NCBI GenBank assembly: GCA_031258995.1
Contig: JAIRMB010000071.1
Location: 1-14,062, forward strand
Reading direction: 5' to 3'
Origin: Puniceicoccales bacterium
GTDB lineage: Bacteria > Verrucomicrobiota > Verrucomicrobiia > Opitutales > JAIRLM01
Length of the DNA stretch: 14,062 nucleotides
Shown: positions 13,804 to 14,062 of the stretch, in pieces
Position numbering within the stretch: position 1 is the first letter of the stretch
How the letters are laid out: every line of letters starts with the position of its first letter
Program-made: the position numbers and the translations under genes
Notes under the pieces: generated by a model
Told to the model about the DNA's origin: nothing
Databases searched by the model: none
What the model saw: only the letters and a program-made list of their open reading frames with translations

Positions 13804-14062
13804 TTAGTCCGCTTCTTCGCGCAGTGCACGGGCCATGAACGCATTGCCGATTTCTGCGGCCGGGACCGACTCATAGAGAATGCCGTAAATGCCATCCAGG
13901 ACGGGGCAGCTTATGTTGTTTTTGTGGCAGATGTCGTGGAATCCCTTCGTGGCGCGGTAGCCTTCCACCGTCGTTTTTTCTCCTGCTATGAAAGCGGCCG
14001 GGTCCTCCCCCGCGCCAAAGCGGAGCCCGAATGTCCGGGTTCTGCTCCAGTCGCAGCTGCCC
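13804..14062 (-). CDS. gpsA: Glycerol-3-phosphate dehydrogenase [NAD(P)+], C-terminal 85 residues (5' end outside window)
   Basis: The minus-strand frame is open from the window edge to TAA at 13806-13804. The 85 residues match the C-terminal domain of GpsA, the cytoplasmic enzyme that reduces dihydroxyacetone phosphate to sn-glycerol-3-phosphate for phospholipid synthesis. Recognisable features are D-W-S-R-T-R-T-F-G-L-R-F-G (family: S-R-N-R-x-x-G), T-T-V-E-G-Y-R-A-T-K (family: V-E-G-x-x-T), then C-P-V-L-D-G-I-Y-G-I-L-Y-E (family: P-I-x-x-x-V-Y-x-x-L-Y-E), and a short terminal helix. The NAD-binding and catalytic parts lie outside the window. It converges with the small membrane protein gene, leaving only 3 bases between the stops. 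Confidence 0.9.
   Translation of the reverse strand, partial: GSCDWSRTRTFGLRFGAGEDPAAFIAGEKTTVEGYRATKGFHDICHKNNISCPVLDGIYGILYESVPAAEIGNAFMARALREEAD

Overview
The window is about 14 kb from a Gram-negative bacterium. The envelope genes show this: a C-terminal autotransporter barrel at the left edge and a BamD-type barrel-assembly factor near the right edge. The core genes are G+C-rich (sampled lines of alaS reach about 75%), and GTG starts are common. Two or three genes look like substrates of a type III secretion system. The lineage cannot be fixed from the sequence. A verrucomicrobial/PVC bacterium living with a host is a reasonable guess, but only a guess.

Layout, left to right. (1) 1-501 is the 3' end of an autotransporter gene (+). 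It converges with a two-gene minus-strand unit, argS (901-2670) followed 2 nt later by a small TPR-like gene (518-898). (2) 2671-3705 is a comparatively AT-rich divergent spacer and a gene for a protein with a two-lobed hydrophobic segment and a polar N-terminus (2860-3705). That architecture resembles chlamydial Inc-type type III effectors. (3) 3706-4015 is a gene-free spacer, followed by alaS (4016-6685, +). (4) 6741-9458 is a compact minus-strand operon, miaA-murA-dciA. The murA stop and dciA start overlap as TGATG, and a clear intrinsic terminator follows at 6741-6766. (5) 9459-12416 holds two tandem paralogues (442 and 456 aa). Their hydrophobic/helical core and C-terminus resemble the EspA/SseB filament proteins of type III secretion. 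Both carry a conserved N-terminal domain of about 100 residues and a long divergent middle. (6) 12600-13800 is bamD-like plus a 60-aa one-TM protein that overlaps it. (7) 13804-14062 is the 3' end of gpsA (-).

The housekeeping genes cover tRNA charging (argS, alaS), tRNA modification (miaA), peptidoglycan precursor synthesis (murA), helicase loading (dciA), outer-membrane assembly (bamD) and glycerol-3-phosphate synthesis (gpsA). They are unremarkable. The notable content is the candidate secreted proteins sitting in AT-richer stretches among them: a tandem pair of oversized EspA/SseB-like proteins and an Inc-like membrane protein. No secretion apparatus, chaperone, tRNA, rRNA, CRISPR array or insertion sequence was recognised in the window.
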